Assembly (NCBI GenBank): GCA_028527945.1
Contig: JAQQAK010000017.1
Location: 1-12,384 of the forward strand
Direction: 5' to 3'
DNA: 12,384 bases
Source of the DNA: Spirochaetaceae bacterium
GTDB taxonomy: Bacteria; Spirochaetota; Spirochaetia; UBA9216
This document shows positions 1-6,863 of this stretch, one piece after another. The position numbers and the translations under genes are program-made. Numbering within the stretch: the first letter of the stretch is position 1; each line of letters begins with the position of its first letter. Below the pieces are notes generated by a model, which saw only the letters and a program-made list of their open reading frames with translations, did not search any database and was not told the DNA's origin.

Positions 1-186
1 ATCTGCTATGTTTAAAGACAATCCTCCGCTTTCATCCCATATTTCTGAAAAACTCGTTCCAGGCTCTGATGATAATGCGTATACTCCCAAGCTGGCTGCT
101 TTTCCTGATAACCCAGCTCCTGTATCTATTGCGCCCTTCCAAAAACCTGCTTCGACAAATCCGGGATATGAAGCAAGTGAATCTCG
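1..186 (-). CDS. Possible fragment of a further cassette, open to the window edge
   Basis: After a TGA at 189-187, one minus-strand frame stays open for 62 codons and runs off the window at position 1. The translation has a protein-like composition rich in Gly, Ala and Ser (segments such as GFWKGAID and GTSFSEIWDESGG). It has no ATG, only internal TTG codons, and no clear ribosome-binding site. Its place directly downstream of the sixth partner gene is where the next cassette of the array would be expected, and a missing start would match unit B. I see neither the SADYWKL boundary nor a catalytic motif in the visible part. It could equally be a chance open frame, since 62 codons is not long. 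No other gene is supported in these 186 bases. Confidence 0.25.
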
Positions 187-209
187 TCAGAAGGGTGATA
201 ATGTAAATA

Positions 210-1187
210 TCAACGCTCATCCAATGAATATATTTTCTTCTCCTGTTCTTCTTCATCTACATCATTTTCTACATTGGTGTTTAAATATGGATCAGGCTCT
301 CTTGTCAGCACAGCAGAAATACAGGTATCATCCCATTTCTCGCCTGGGTAGACATCTTTTATTTCAAAAATAACCTTATCAGCAGGACGGGGGAACAGGA
401 TTTCTTCAAATCGAACCATATCCTCAAAATGATATTCAAATTCAAAAGGCTCACCCGAATCGGAGGAACGGATAATCGCTGTTCTAACCCGATTATTTGC
501 CTTAAACAAATGCTTTCTGTTTCTGTCGACAAATCCGTTTAAAACAACGATATCGCTGCATGGTTCAGTAAACGTGATAAATAGTTCTTCTCCGATTCCT
601 GGACCATCAACTCCTTCAACCCAAGGTATAGAATTCCCATTTATTACCTGCATGGGAGGCCGTGTACCTGTAGTAGGTCGGTAAACAAAATAACCAAGAT
701 ACTTGTCTATATTGTCTGGTAGATATGAAGTTTCACCTTCCTGTAAATACGATGAAGCCTCTATTGTTCTTATTAGTGTTTCATTATATTTAGCTCCAGT
801 TGCGCTAGAAAAATCATAACTTTCATAAGAACCTATACCTTTATATCCATGTCGAAATCGATTACTTTCTGGATTTAAAAAGAGAAAAAACCTACTTCCA
901 TACAAAATACTCTCTTCCCAACCAAAAACATTGATATAAGAATAACCAGTCTCTTTCAAGAGAATATTATCAGCTGAAATAGAATACTTTTTTGTAGTGA
1001 TTCGTGGAGAATTACCATTATATCTTAATGTAATTTCACCAGCTTCAAGCTTGAAATCTACAGCTTGATCTCCAATGACGCCAATAGGTCTAAATTTATT
1101 CAATAAATCTTGTGTAAAGAAATCATCAGAATATAAATATGAATTTATAAAAAGTAATAACAGAAAGAATATTTTAATAATACGCAT
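210..1187 (-). CDS. Exported protein with NADase-type glycan-binding/discoidin-like C-terminal domain; probable partner of unit E
   Basis: A 325-residue protein if started at the ATG at 1187, which has an AGGAGA ribosome-binding site 4 bases upstream. The longer start at 1220 would place 11 unlikely residues before the signal peptide. Residues 1-20 form a signal peptide (MRIIK, hydrophobic core, likely cut after YLYS). The C-terminal half contains WVEGVDGPGIGE (about 189-200), then NGF, NNRVRTAII, DVYPGEK and DDTCIS (about 286-291). This order matches, from memory, the domain described as NADase-type glycan-binding or discoidin-like in spirochaetal secreted proteins. The extreme C-terminus is acidic. 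The start overlaps the end of unit E by 14 bases, so translation is probably coupled. I infer an immunity-like role from position and export; a stand-alone envelope protein is the alternative. Confidence 0.8.
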   Translation of the reverse strand: MRIIKIFFLLLLFINSYLYSDDFFTQDLLNKFRPIGVIGDQAVDFKLEAGEITLRYNGNSPRITTKKYSISADNILLKETGYSYINVFGWEESILYGSRFFLFLNPESNRFRHGYKGIGSYESYDFSSATGAKYNETLIRTIEASSYLQEGETSYLPDNIDKYLGYFVYRPTTGTRPPMQVINGNSIPWVEGVDGPGIGEELFITFTEPCSDIVVLNGFVDRNRKHLFKANNRVRTAIIRSSDSGEPFEFEYHFEDMVRFEEILFPRPADKVIFEIKDVYPGEKWDDTCISAVLTREPDPYLNTNVENDVDEEEQEKKIYSLDER

Positions 1188-1191
1188 ACAT

Positions 1192-1197
1192 TCTCCT
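1192..1197 (-). promoter_or_regulatory. Ribosome-binding site deciding the start at 1187
   Basis: On the minus strand AGGAGA lies 4 bases before the ATG at 1187. It lies inside the last codons of unit E. It supports the internal start over the upstream ATG at 1220 and suggests that this partner gene can be translated even though the unit E frame is broken. Confidence 0.7.
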
Positions 1198-2262
1198 ATA
1201 CAACTCATTCCAATCCTCATTGATAATTGTCCCCATATTAAAACCGCTATAAAGCTGCCAACTGTTTAAAGTATTGTTGATATACTGCTGATTTTTATCT
1301 GTGTTTACGATACACCCATCTGATGACAACCAGCTATTATTACTTCCAGACAATGGAGTTTTTTGGTGAGTTAACCATCTATCCTCACTCGCATTAGGAT
1401 TGGGATCTAATCCACCTGAGTCTATTTTTATTCCACTTAGCGTTTGAGCATAAGATGATACAAAGACATCGTTTTTAAATAACCCGCTGCTCTGTCCAAA
1501 AATAGAGAAAAACGGATCATTTGCCGCTATTGTATTTCCTTGAATCAAACCGAAAAATGGATGTTGTGTAGTCGTAGAATCATAATTACTGCTCCATAAA
1601 TTATCAACAGTCTGAACCTGATTAACTGGGAACGAACTTATTTTATTTCCATTTAAATTCTTTTTATAATACATTGAAGAATCTAATGCATTATACTTCT
1701 TTTTAAGCTCTTGATCGCCTCTACTGCCAAAGTAACTCCTAGCATCCCTTGTATGAACAATATCCACAACAAACTTGTCATATTCTCCATTTGCCTTTGT
1801 CTGCTCAAATCCAACAGAATAACCGTCCCAATCATCAGTAATTTTATACTCCGCGATTGAATCACCATACCAACCTTTTCCAGCTTCTCATTGTTGACCA
1901 GCACCTTCTTTTAAAAGTAATTCGCCCATCAATTTCTGTTGTTTTTCTATTGAAAGATTATCAAATGATAATTGACCATTGACAGCCAATCGGGCTGCCA
2001 GCTCTGAACTCATTCCAAGAACATCTTCCATGGTCTGATTATCATAATTTCCAAAATCAGCTGGATTAACTCCCAATATCTCAGCAGCCCTGTCCAGACC
2101 AACATACTGTATAAGAGCTTGGCTAACAGAATTTATATCTGTATCAATAATTTTTTTTGCATCTTTTTTTGCTACAACATTTCCATTTTCGTCAAGATAT
2201 TGTCCATTTTCATTTGCCAGATATAAATCAGCATCATTATCATTTAATAAACGACCATCCGT

Positions 2263-2283
2263 AGTCAACTTCCAGTAATCTGC
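2263..2283 (-). repeat. 21-bp copy of the cassette boundary repeat (unit E)
   Basis: This segment is identical to 11807-11827 in unit A and encodes the ADYWKLT boundary motif. Identity falls away quickly on both sides, so this is the minimal common block among the cassettes. It could be a short site for homologous exchange, or conserved coding sequence under selection. Confidence 0.7.
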
Positions 2284-2438
2284 GGAGACTACCGACTCCT
2301 CAAATTCTGATATATCACTAACAAACAAAGGAGTCTCCTTCTCTTCCATTATCAGACTATCCTCAATATTAAAGTTATATTTCCAGAAGGCTATTTAACT
2401 CCCGAAGACATAGAATTGATCCATAATATTCGATACAA

Positions 2439-3224
2439 TTATTCAAACATATCAAAACGAATATTAAACTCTGGATTCTTTGTCTTTATCTCTTCCAGAT
2501 GTGCATCAAACCACGAGTTAAAACGATTATAAGTCAGCTCATCAATAAACAAAGTATCCACATTTGAAAACCGTAAAGCATCTATATCTTCCAGGTTTTC
2601 ACATTCCATTATATTGAGATCAAAATGGTTGGGAATGGTTTCAATATTGTTTAGCGTTTTTAGCTCTGATTCAATTAAATAAATCTCTCTCAGATCAATT
2701 AACAAACTAAAATCAGGCAACTCTCCTATATTATTACCTGATAATCCTAAAGACTGTAAACTTATACATTTACTCAACGGATCAAACTTGGAGACCTTTG
2801 AAAAACTCAATTCAAGATTTTTAAGATTCGCACATCCTACCAAAGGTGAAAGATCGGTAAATGGATTTTCTGATAATATAAGAGTGTTAATACTTAAACC
2901 ATTAAGGTTCGAGATATCAGTTACACCTCTTCGTGGTAAATGGAGATATTCAAGATTGATCAAGAATCCTAGGTCAGGAATTTTACCTATTGGTCCTTTA
3001 AAAGATAATCTTTTAATTAAATTTAATGAGTCAGAAGGTAGTTCCTTTATTTTTTTAACATCTAACTCTATCCCTTGAAGAGTCTTTATTTCTTCTATCC
3101 ATTCTCCTCCTTGCAGCTTAGCATACCGGACTAGATATTCTTCTGGTGAAGCTTTCAGTTGTTCATTACACCCGAAAAGCAATATTGACATAAGAAGAAA
3201 TAAATTTCGTATCTTTTTACTCAT
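2439..3224 (-). CDS. Leucine-rich-repeat lipoprotein, probable partner of unit D
   Basis: A 261-residue protein with a lipoprotein signal peptide (hydrophobic core then lipobox LLFGC, lipidated Cys19), so membrane-anchored and outside the cytoplasm. Residues from about 67 to 225 form irregular leucine-rich repeats: LEYLHLPRRGVTDISNL, INTLILSENPFTDLSPL, LKNLELSFSKVSKFDPL and LQSLGLSGNNIGELPDF, each about 20-23 residues. LRR solenoids bind proteins and occur in some bacterial immunity proteins. The start codon lies inside the end of unit D (8-base overlap, ATGAGTAA shared), which indicates translational coupling and suggests that the two products work together. I infer that it neutralises the M23 domain of unit D; a surface adhesin is the alternative. 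An 89-base gap without a supported gene separates it from unit E. Confidence 0.85.
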   Translation of the reverse strand: MSKKIRNLFLLMSILLFGCNEQLKASPEEYLVRYAKLQGGEWIEEIKTLQGIELDVKKIKELPSDSLNLIKRLSFKGPIGKIPDLGFLINLEYLHLPRRGVTDISNLNGLSINTLILSENPFTDLSPLVGCANLKNLELSFSKVSKFDPLSKCISLQSLGLSGNNIGELPDFSLLIDLREIYLIESELKTLNNIETIPNHFDLNIMECENLEDIDALRFSNVDTLFIDELTYNRFNSWFDAHLEEIKTKNPEFNIRFDMFE

Positions 3225-4908
3225 AAAATAATCCCATGCTTTGATAAACAGAATTTGTATTATAGTAGAAATTCATATACTGCTTTTTGTCTGCCCAATA
3301 ATTATTTGTTGATGTCGGGGTATCAGACCAACTGCTTGTCGACGGTATACCTAGGAAGTTAAGGAACGTATCTCTTCGATCAGAATACATATCCCAATTA
3401 TCTGAAGTTGGGCGATATCCTGCCTGGTCTCCCATAAGCTGCCAGTGCAGATGGGGTCCAGTACTCATACCAGTACTACCCAATTGACCTACCAATGAGC
3501 CTGCTGTAACCATTGAGTTTGGATCAAGCGAAGACAAACCATCCAAATGCATATACTGGGAACGCACTCCTATGTCGTAGAAATATCCTTCAAAATTGAA
3601 CCCGTTTTCAATTATCACTGAGTTTCCAGCCGAAGCGCTATTGTAATTCTTAATGACTTTTCCACCAAAGAAAGCATACATATCAGAGCCTGTAAGATCA
3701 TATTTTCTTGCATCATTTTCATCTTTAATCGAAGCAAAATCAATTCCCTTATGCTGCCCGTCAGGATAAGCACTGTCGGGGCCAAACTGACCTGATATCC
3801 TCATCTTTTCCAATGTAGAACTATCAAATAGGTTATGATCTCCTCCATAGAATCCTGCTTTAGCTCCTAAATACTGCATGAATCTTTCCGCGGCAATTAG
3901 TGGCACGTTACCTAGTGCTTGAGCTATTGAACCATTGTTATTACTAAATAATATCGTATCTGTAGCCTTGTCCATTCCATTCATAAATACGCTTGTTGCT
4001 ACAGTATTTCCAAAACCATTCAGTGTAGAACCAGCTTTGATAGTTTTACCATCATTACCACTATTCCACATACGATCTTTAAAGTTTTCTACTTCGGTTG
4101 GAGAGAATCCTGCATCTATCATTAGTTTTTGAGCTGCCTGAATCTCTGCATCAGAAAAGTCGGAATATGCTTTATTTGAAGTTCCGCCATGTAGAATATT
4201 TAGAAGCCCAGTTTCAATGCCTTCTGCGCCTATGGGGTTTCCATCTTTATCTTTAATAAGATTACCATTCTGATCTCTAAGCCAGCCGTCACCATCTTCA
4301 ACCAGGTCACCGTTATCCATCAACTTCCAGTAATCTGCTGAGCTGTCGTAAGAAGAATCTACATAATTACTGAATGCGTCCTCCCCATTTACATAATTTT
4401 TTACATCTGCCAATAGATTACTATCACTATTGATAAAATCTACGCCATATCCGCTATTTGCCATTCTTAACGCCATCTCTGTATGCGCTTTTACTGCCAA
4501 AAATGTTTCTGCTTTTTGCTCACTCTCTGTACCAATTATTCCATCGCGAGAAGCTTCATGCTGAAGAACGACTCCTGCTACAAGCCTACTTGCAAGACTG
4601 TCTGAGCTTCCAAGGCTTGATAAGTTTATCTGGCGACTTCCATCTAATAATACTGTTTGGCCTTTTTCCGTATCTGAAGCATACCCTACTCTTAGTTGGG
4701 CTGTTCCATTTAGTATTGCTGATAATTGTGATTGAGCTGCTTCATATCCAAAACTGTAATTACTTCTTAGAGCAGTTCCTGCTTTTCTTATTCCTTCATA
4801 ATTCTCTGCAAAGTCTGTATTTCCGAAGGTTTCATACATTCTTATTTCCTGTTGTGTTTTAAACGCATCTATTCCATTTATTGCAGAGGTTATTCTGTTA
4901 TAACTCAT
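3217..4908 (-). CDS. Unit D: modular M23 (LytM-type) metallopeptidase effector
   Basis: A 563-residue protein with a good start: GGAG 5 bases before the ATG at 4908. The shared N-terminal part includes LQHEASRDG (motif at 117-123) and ends at the boundary YDSSADYWKL (motif 191-196). An Asp/Asn/Gly-rich linker follows (DGDGWLRDQNGN, KDKDGNP), then a helical variable region to about 370 and an M23 domain: HKGID (His386, Asp390), MHLDG (His454) and TGPHLHWQ (His486, His488). All metal and catalytic positions expected in LytM/lysostaphin-type endopeptidases, which cut peptidoglycan peptide bridges, are present. The tail has ADKKQYMN and ends MGLFYE. No signal peptide is visible, so export needs another route. 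The preceding lipoprotein's TAA is in this same frame, 14 codons upstream of the ATG. This is the longest unit complete in the window. Confidence 0.88.
   Translation of the reverse strand: MSYNRITSAINGIDAFKTQQEIRMYETFGNTDFAENYEGIRKAGTALRSNYSFGYEAAQSQLSAILNGTAQLRVGYASDTEKGQTVLLDGSRQINLSSLGSSDSLASRLVAGVVLQHEASRDGIIGTESEQKAETFLAVKAHTEMALRMANSGYGVDFINSDSNLLADVKNYVNGEDAFSNYVDSSYDSSADYWKLMDNGDLVEDGDGWLRDQNGNLIKDKDGNPIGAEGIETGLLNILHGGTSNKAYSDFSDAEIQAAQKLMIDAGFSPTEVENFKDRMWNSGNDGKTIKAGSTLNGFGNTVATSVFMNGMDKATDTILFSNNNGSIAQALGNVPLIAAERFMQYLGAKAGFYGGDHNLFDSSTLEKMRISGQFGPDSAYPDGQHKGIDFASIKDENDARKYDLTGSDMYAFFGGKVIKNYNSASAGNSVIIENGFNFEGYFYDIGVRSQYMHLDGLSSLDPNSMVTAGSLVGQLGSTGMSTGPHLHWQLMGDQAGYRPTSDNWDMYSDRRDTFLNFLGIPSTSSWSDTPTSTNNYWADKKQYMNFYYNTNSVYQSMGLFYE
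4320..4347 (-). repeat. 28-bp copy of the cassette boundary repeat (unit D)
   Basis: Identical over 28 bases to 11809-11836 in unit A. It encodes DSSADYWKL. The surrounding N-terminal coding sequence of unit D is much more diverged from A and C than those two are from each other, so identity is confined to the boundary. Confidence 0.75.
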
Positions 4909-4913
4909 ATCTG

Positions 4914-4917
4914 CTCC
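4914..4917 (-). promoter_or_regulatory. Ribosome-binding site of unit D
   Basis: GGAG within TTGGAGCAGAT lies 5 bases before the ATG at 4908, in a 42-base spacer after the preceding lipoprotein gene. It makes D the only downstream large unit with a clearly placed translation start. Confidence 0.65.
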
Positions 4918-4950
4918 AACTTTTTTGTTCCGGAGGAGGAAGATAACATC

Positions 4951-5613
4951 TTATACCGGATTGGGATCCTGATAGAGAAATAATTCTTTTTCTTCGCCTT
5001 CCGGTTTGTGTACATTAAGTTTTCCGTTTTCAATATCCATATCAATAATGTAAAAAATCGGGATTCTAACTCCAGACTCCACTTCTGAAGGATTTTGATA
5101 GAAAGAAACTCCTAAACGATAAGGATCTTCTACCTCAGGAGGATCAAGATATGGTTTACTTTCCCATAGCGAACTAAAGTATACATCCTGCCCCTCTTCC
5201 TTAAATGTTGTTATATCAAGAATCTTTTCAAGCCGGTTTTCATTTGTTTTAACAATCCAAAAGAGTACACTGACGCCCATATTGCCAACAACAAAATTAC
5301 GGGTATACAGACGAAAAGCCGGATCTCCAACTACTCTTGAACTGCAAAAGCCATATTGATCTAGATAGAGGTCTTCATCACCTACCATCTCATAACCAAT
5401 ATATTTCTTCAAATTATAATCATAGTATTCTTGATTTTCCATCATCTGAAGTGTTTCAAAGAAGCTCATTTCATAAACTGTATGTTCCTTCTCATGTGGC
5501 TCGTCAACAGTTTGCTCTATATCTAATTTCACCATATCGTTTTTGGTTTCTTGCTTTGTACAAGCCGTTAATGATACAGCGACACACAGAATTAATAGGG
5601 ATTTTTGTTTCAT
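4951..5613 (-). CDS. Lipoprotein of unknown fold, probable partner of unit F
   Basis: A 220-residue protein with a classic lipoprotein signal (MKQKSLLIL..., lipobox LTAC, lipidated Cys18) followed by a charged linker. The mature part is acidic with alternating beta-type segments (FRLYTRNFVVG, VSVLFWIV, GVRIPIFYIIDMD); I recognise no family. Its ATG overlaps the last base of unit F's stop (TAATG), the tightest coupling in the array. A purine-rich GGGGG run inside the end of F lies about 11 bases upstream and may help initiation. By position and export it is the likely immunity protein for F's M23 domain. Its own TAA is in frame with unit D, 14 codons before D's ATG. Confidence 0.8.
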   Translation of the reverse strand: MKQKSLLILCVAVSLTACTKQETKNDMVKLDIEQTVDEPHEKEHTVYEMSFFETLQMMENQEYYDYNLKKYIGYEMVGDEDLYLDQYGFCSSRVVGDPAFRLYTRNFVVGNMGVSVLFWIVKTNENRLEKILDITTFKEEGQDVYFSSLWESKPYLDPPEVEDPYRLGVSFYQNPSEVESGVRIPIFYIIDMDIENGKLNVHKPEGEEKELFLYQDPNPV

Positions 5614-6275
5614 TAATAATTATACCCCCATGCATTGTCTCGTATTTCATAATCGTCATCATTCAAGAACATTAAAGGATCATAATAATATCTATCCCTG
5701 TAATAATAGCTCGACATTATTTTAGTCTGATAGTTCGATGCCATTAAATCGAGGTACGGACTTCCAGTAATTCCTGTCGAAATATCAACATGTAAGTGGG
5801 ACTTGTATCCTTCTCCATTCCATTGGCCTGAGTTGCCACTCATTCCAAGTATTGTATTTGGAGTTCCTATCAGAGAATCGGTCCTTACCTTTCGTTGACC
5901 ATCCAAATGCAAATATCTCTGCAAAACAATATCTGTTCTCATCTCACCTTTAAACATATATGATATCGGTGTTTCAAGGCCGACCATGCGCCCCTGTTCC
6001 GTTGTCAAGAAATCGTTATTATAATTTGCAAATCCAACTTTAGTCTGATCATTCCACAAAAGCGGTGTTATAGAAGTGCCAGAAACAGTTGAGATATCAA
6101 TCCCTCTGTGCGGATATATACTTCTATCTCCTGTTGCTCCCATCAGGGTTACTATCTCTTTATCATTTGACACTGGATACCCTGCTTCATAATCAGTCGT
6201 TCCTTGTACAAAATTATTAGCCTTCCATTTTCTGGGCCATAGCTTTTTCATGACTTCTATGCTGTCTTGTCTCAA
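5613..6275 (-). CDS. Unit F: short M23 (LytM-type) peptidase cassette
   Basis: About 220 residues from a TTG at 6275, or 212 from the ATG at 6251; a stop two codons before the TTG closes the frame. Neither start has a strong ribosome-binding site. It lacks the conserved N-terminal part and the SADYWKL boundary. It begins almost at KWKANNF, which matches EWKANNF inside unit C just before C's catalytic domain. The M23 motifs are complete: HRGID (His56, Asp60), YLHLDG (His123), SHLHVDIS (His160, His162). The tail is Tyr-rich and ends AWGYNY. It therefore looks like the catalytic tip of a larger effector, left as an orphan. It has no signal peptide. It could be expressed as a small cytosolic protein or be a silent donor of sequence; I favour the donor reading. 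Confidence 0.75.
   Translation of the reverse strand: MRQDSIEVMKKLWPRKWKANNFVQGTTDYEAGYPVSNDKEIVTLMGATGDRSIYPHRGIDISTVSGTSITPLLWNDQTKVGFANYNNDFLTTEQGRMVGLETPISYMFKGEMRTDIVLQRYLHLDGQRKVRTDSLIGTPNTILGMSGNSGQWNGEGYKSHLHVDISTGITGSPYLDLMASNYQTKIMSSYYYRDRYYYDPLMFLNDDDYEIRDNAWGYNY
6210..6229 (-). repeat. 20-bp repeat shared by units F and C
   Basis: Identical to 7398-7417. It encodes KANNF and flanking bases and lies close to the 5' end of unit F. The rest of the two M23 domains is diverged, so this may mark a second exchange point between the variable helical region and the catalytic domain, or just a conserved motif. Confidence 0.6.
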
Positions 6276-6364
6276 AAGTTATATCTATAATATTGATACT
6301 TATATCATAATATTTTTTTATTCTTAAAAATTCTAACTATTATATCTTATGCTAAAATAAATAC

Positions 6365-6862
6365 TTAGTCAGAAGGCCTCCAATATATTTTTTCAAGAAT
6401 ATTATCATAGAATTTTAGATACATGTCTCCATCCTGAAAACTATAACTTTCTATTGTCCTCATTTTATTATGAGATGTACTATATTTATTTTGGAAATCC
6501 TCATGTTTTAGACCAATATTCAGTTCTAGATCTAAAATATACTTATTATTACTAATCTCCCAATAATATAAGTAAAGTTTATCATTCTTGACACTATTAA
6601 AGAACATTATCTTAAAACCATCATAATTAAAAACAAGCATTTTATCATTTACATGTACGTTTGGGATCTTTCCATAAATATCTATTTCTTCATAAACATA
6701 TTCATCTCCAAATTTTAAAACTACATCATTTGGAGTAGTTATGTTTCCCATTATTGAATGTTTAAACGAAACTATTGCGGCAGGAGGAGAATCTAATGAG
6801 AAAACCTTAGGAGCGAGAATTATAAAAAAAATAAAAATAATTATTCTTCTATTTCTGACCAT
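6365..6862 (-). CDS. Exported protein of unknown function, probable partner of unit C
   Basis: A 165-residue protein if started at the ATG at 6862, one base after the stop of unit C. The longer start at 6925 would overlap C by about 60 bases and place an unlikely extension before the signal peptide, so I reject it. Residues 1-22 form a signal peptide: MVRNRR, hydrophobic core, likely cut after KVFS. There is no lipobox Cys, so the mature product should be periplasmic or secreted. The rest is small, acidic and aromatic-rich, with beta-type segments (KIMFFNSV, KLYLYYWEI). I recognise no family. Size, export and position suggest an immunity protein for C's M23 domain. It is followed by an AT-rich spacer of 89 bases. 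Confidence 0.75.
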   Translation of the reverse strand: MVRNRRIIIFIFFIILAPKVFSLDSPPAAIVSFKHSIMGNITTPNDVVLKFGDEYVYEEIDIYGKIPNVHVNDKMLVFNYDGFKIMFFNSVKNDKLYLYYWEISNNKYILDLELNIGLKHEDFQNKYSTSHNKMRTIESYSFQDGDMYLKFYDNILEKIYWRPSD

Positions 6863-6863
6863 T

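Larger units (their letters stand above)
1174..2349 (-). pseudogene. Unit E: orphan cassette with L,D-transpeptidase-like motif, interrupted by an in-frame TGA
   Basis: One frame runs from the ATG at 2349 to the stop at 1174, broken only by TGA at 1890-1888. The first part (153 aa) begins 22 residues before the boundary motif SADYWKL, followed by an Asp/Asn/Gly-rich linker (LANENGQYLDENGN) and a helical stretch ending EGAGQQ. After the TGA a further 237 residues follow in the same frame, starting EAGKGWYGDS, with no ATG near the break (a GTG at 1767 has no ribosome-binding site). The downstream part holds a His about 174 residues after the stop and SSDGCIV with its Cys about residue 192. The His-Cys distance of 18 and the S-x-G-C context resemble the YkuD L,D-transpeptidase active site (H336/C354 in LdtMt2, from memory), with Asp where the second His usually lies. 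The tail has DKNQQYIN and ends RRMYAYY. As it stands the product would lack its catalytic part. Confidence 0.7.

Noticed and set aside
8..373. Plus-strand open frame of 121 codons
   Set aside because: It lies antisense to the well-supported exported protein gene and the left-edge frame, with no ribosome-binding site and no recognisable domain.
1888..1890. TGA in unit E as recoded tryptophan or selenocysteine
   Set aside because: Other genes in the window terminate at TGA and I saw no adjacent hairpin of the selenocysteine-insertion type; nonsense mutation is simpler.
1683..1904. Minus-strand frame of 73 codons bridging the break in unit E
   Set aside because: The two halves of E are in the same frame across a single TGA, so no frameshift is needed; this frame is an overlapping shadow.
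2350..2438. Plus-strand translation in the spacer before unit E that reads protein-like (IFPEGYLTPEDIELIHNIRY)
   Set aside because: It has no start codon or ribosome-binding site and continues antisense into the LRR gene. It may be a relic, but nothing independent supports it.
6289..6314. Imperfect AT-only inverted repeat in the spacer before unit F, considered as a terminator
   Set aside because: The stem is short, bulged and without G-C pairs, and no T-run follows on the minus strand.
6339..6344. TATAAT on the minus strand upstream of unit F, considered as a promoter
   Set aside because: The spacer is extremely AT-rich, so this hexamer is expected by chance, and no convincing -35 element sits about 17 bases upstream.
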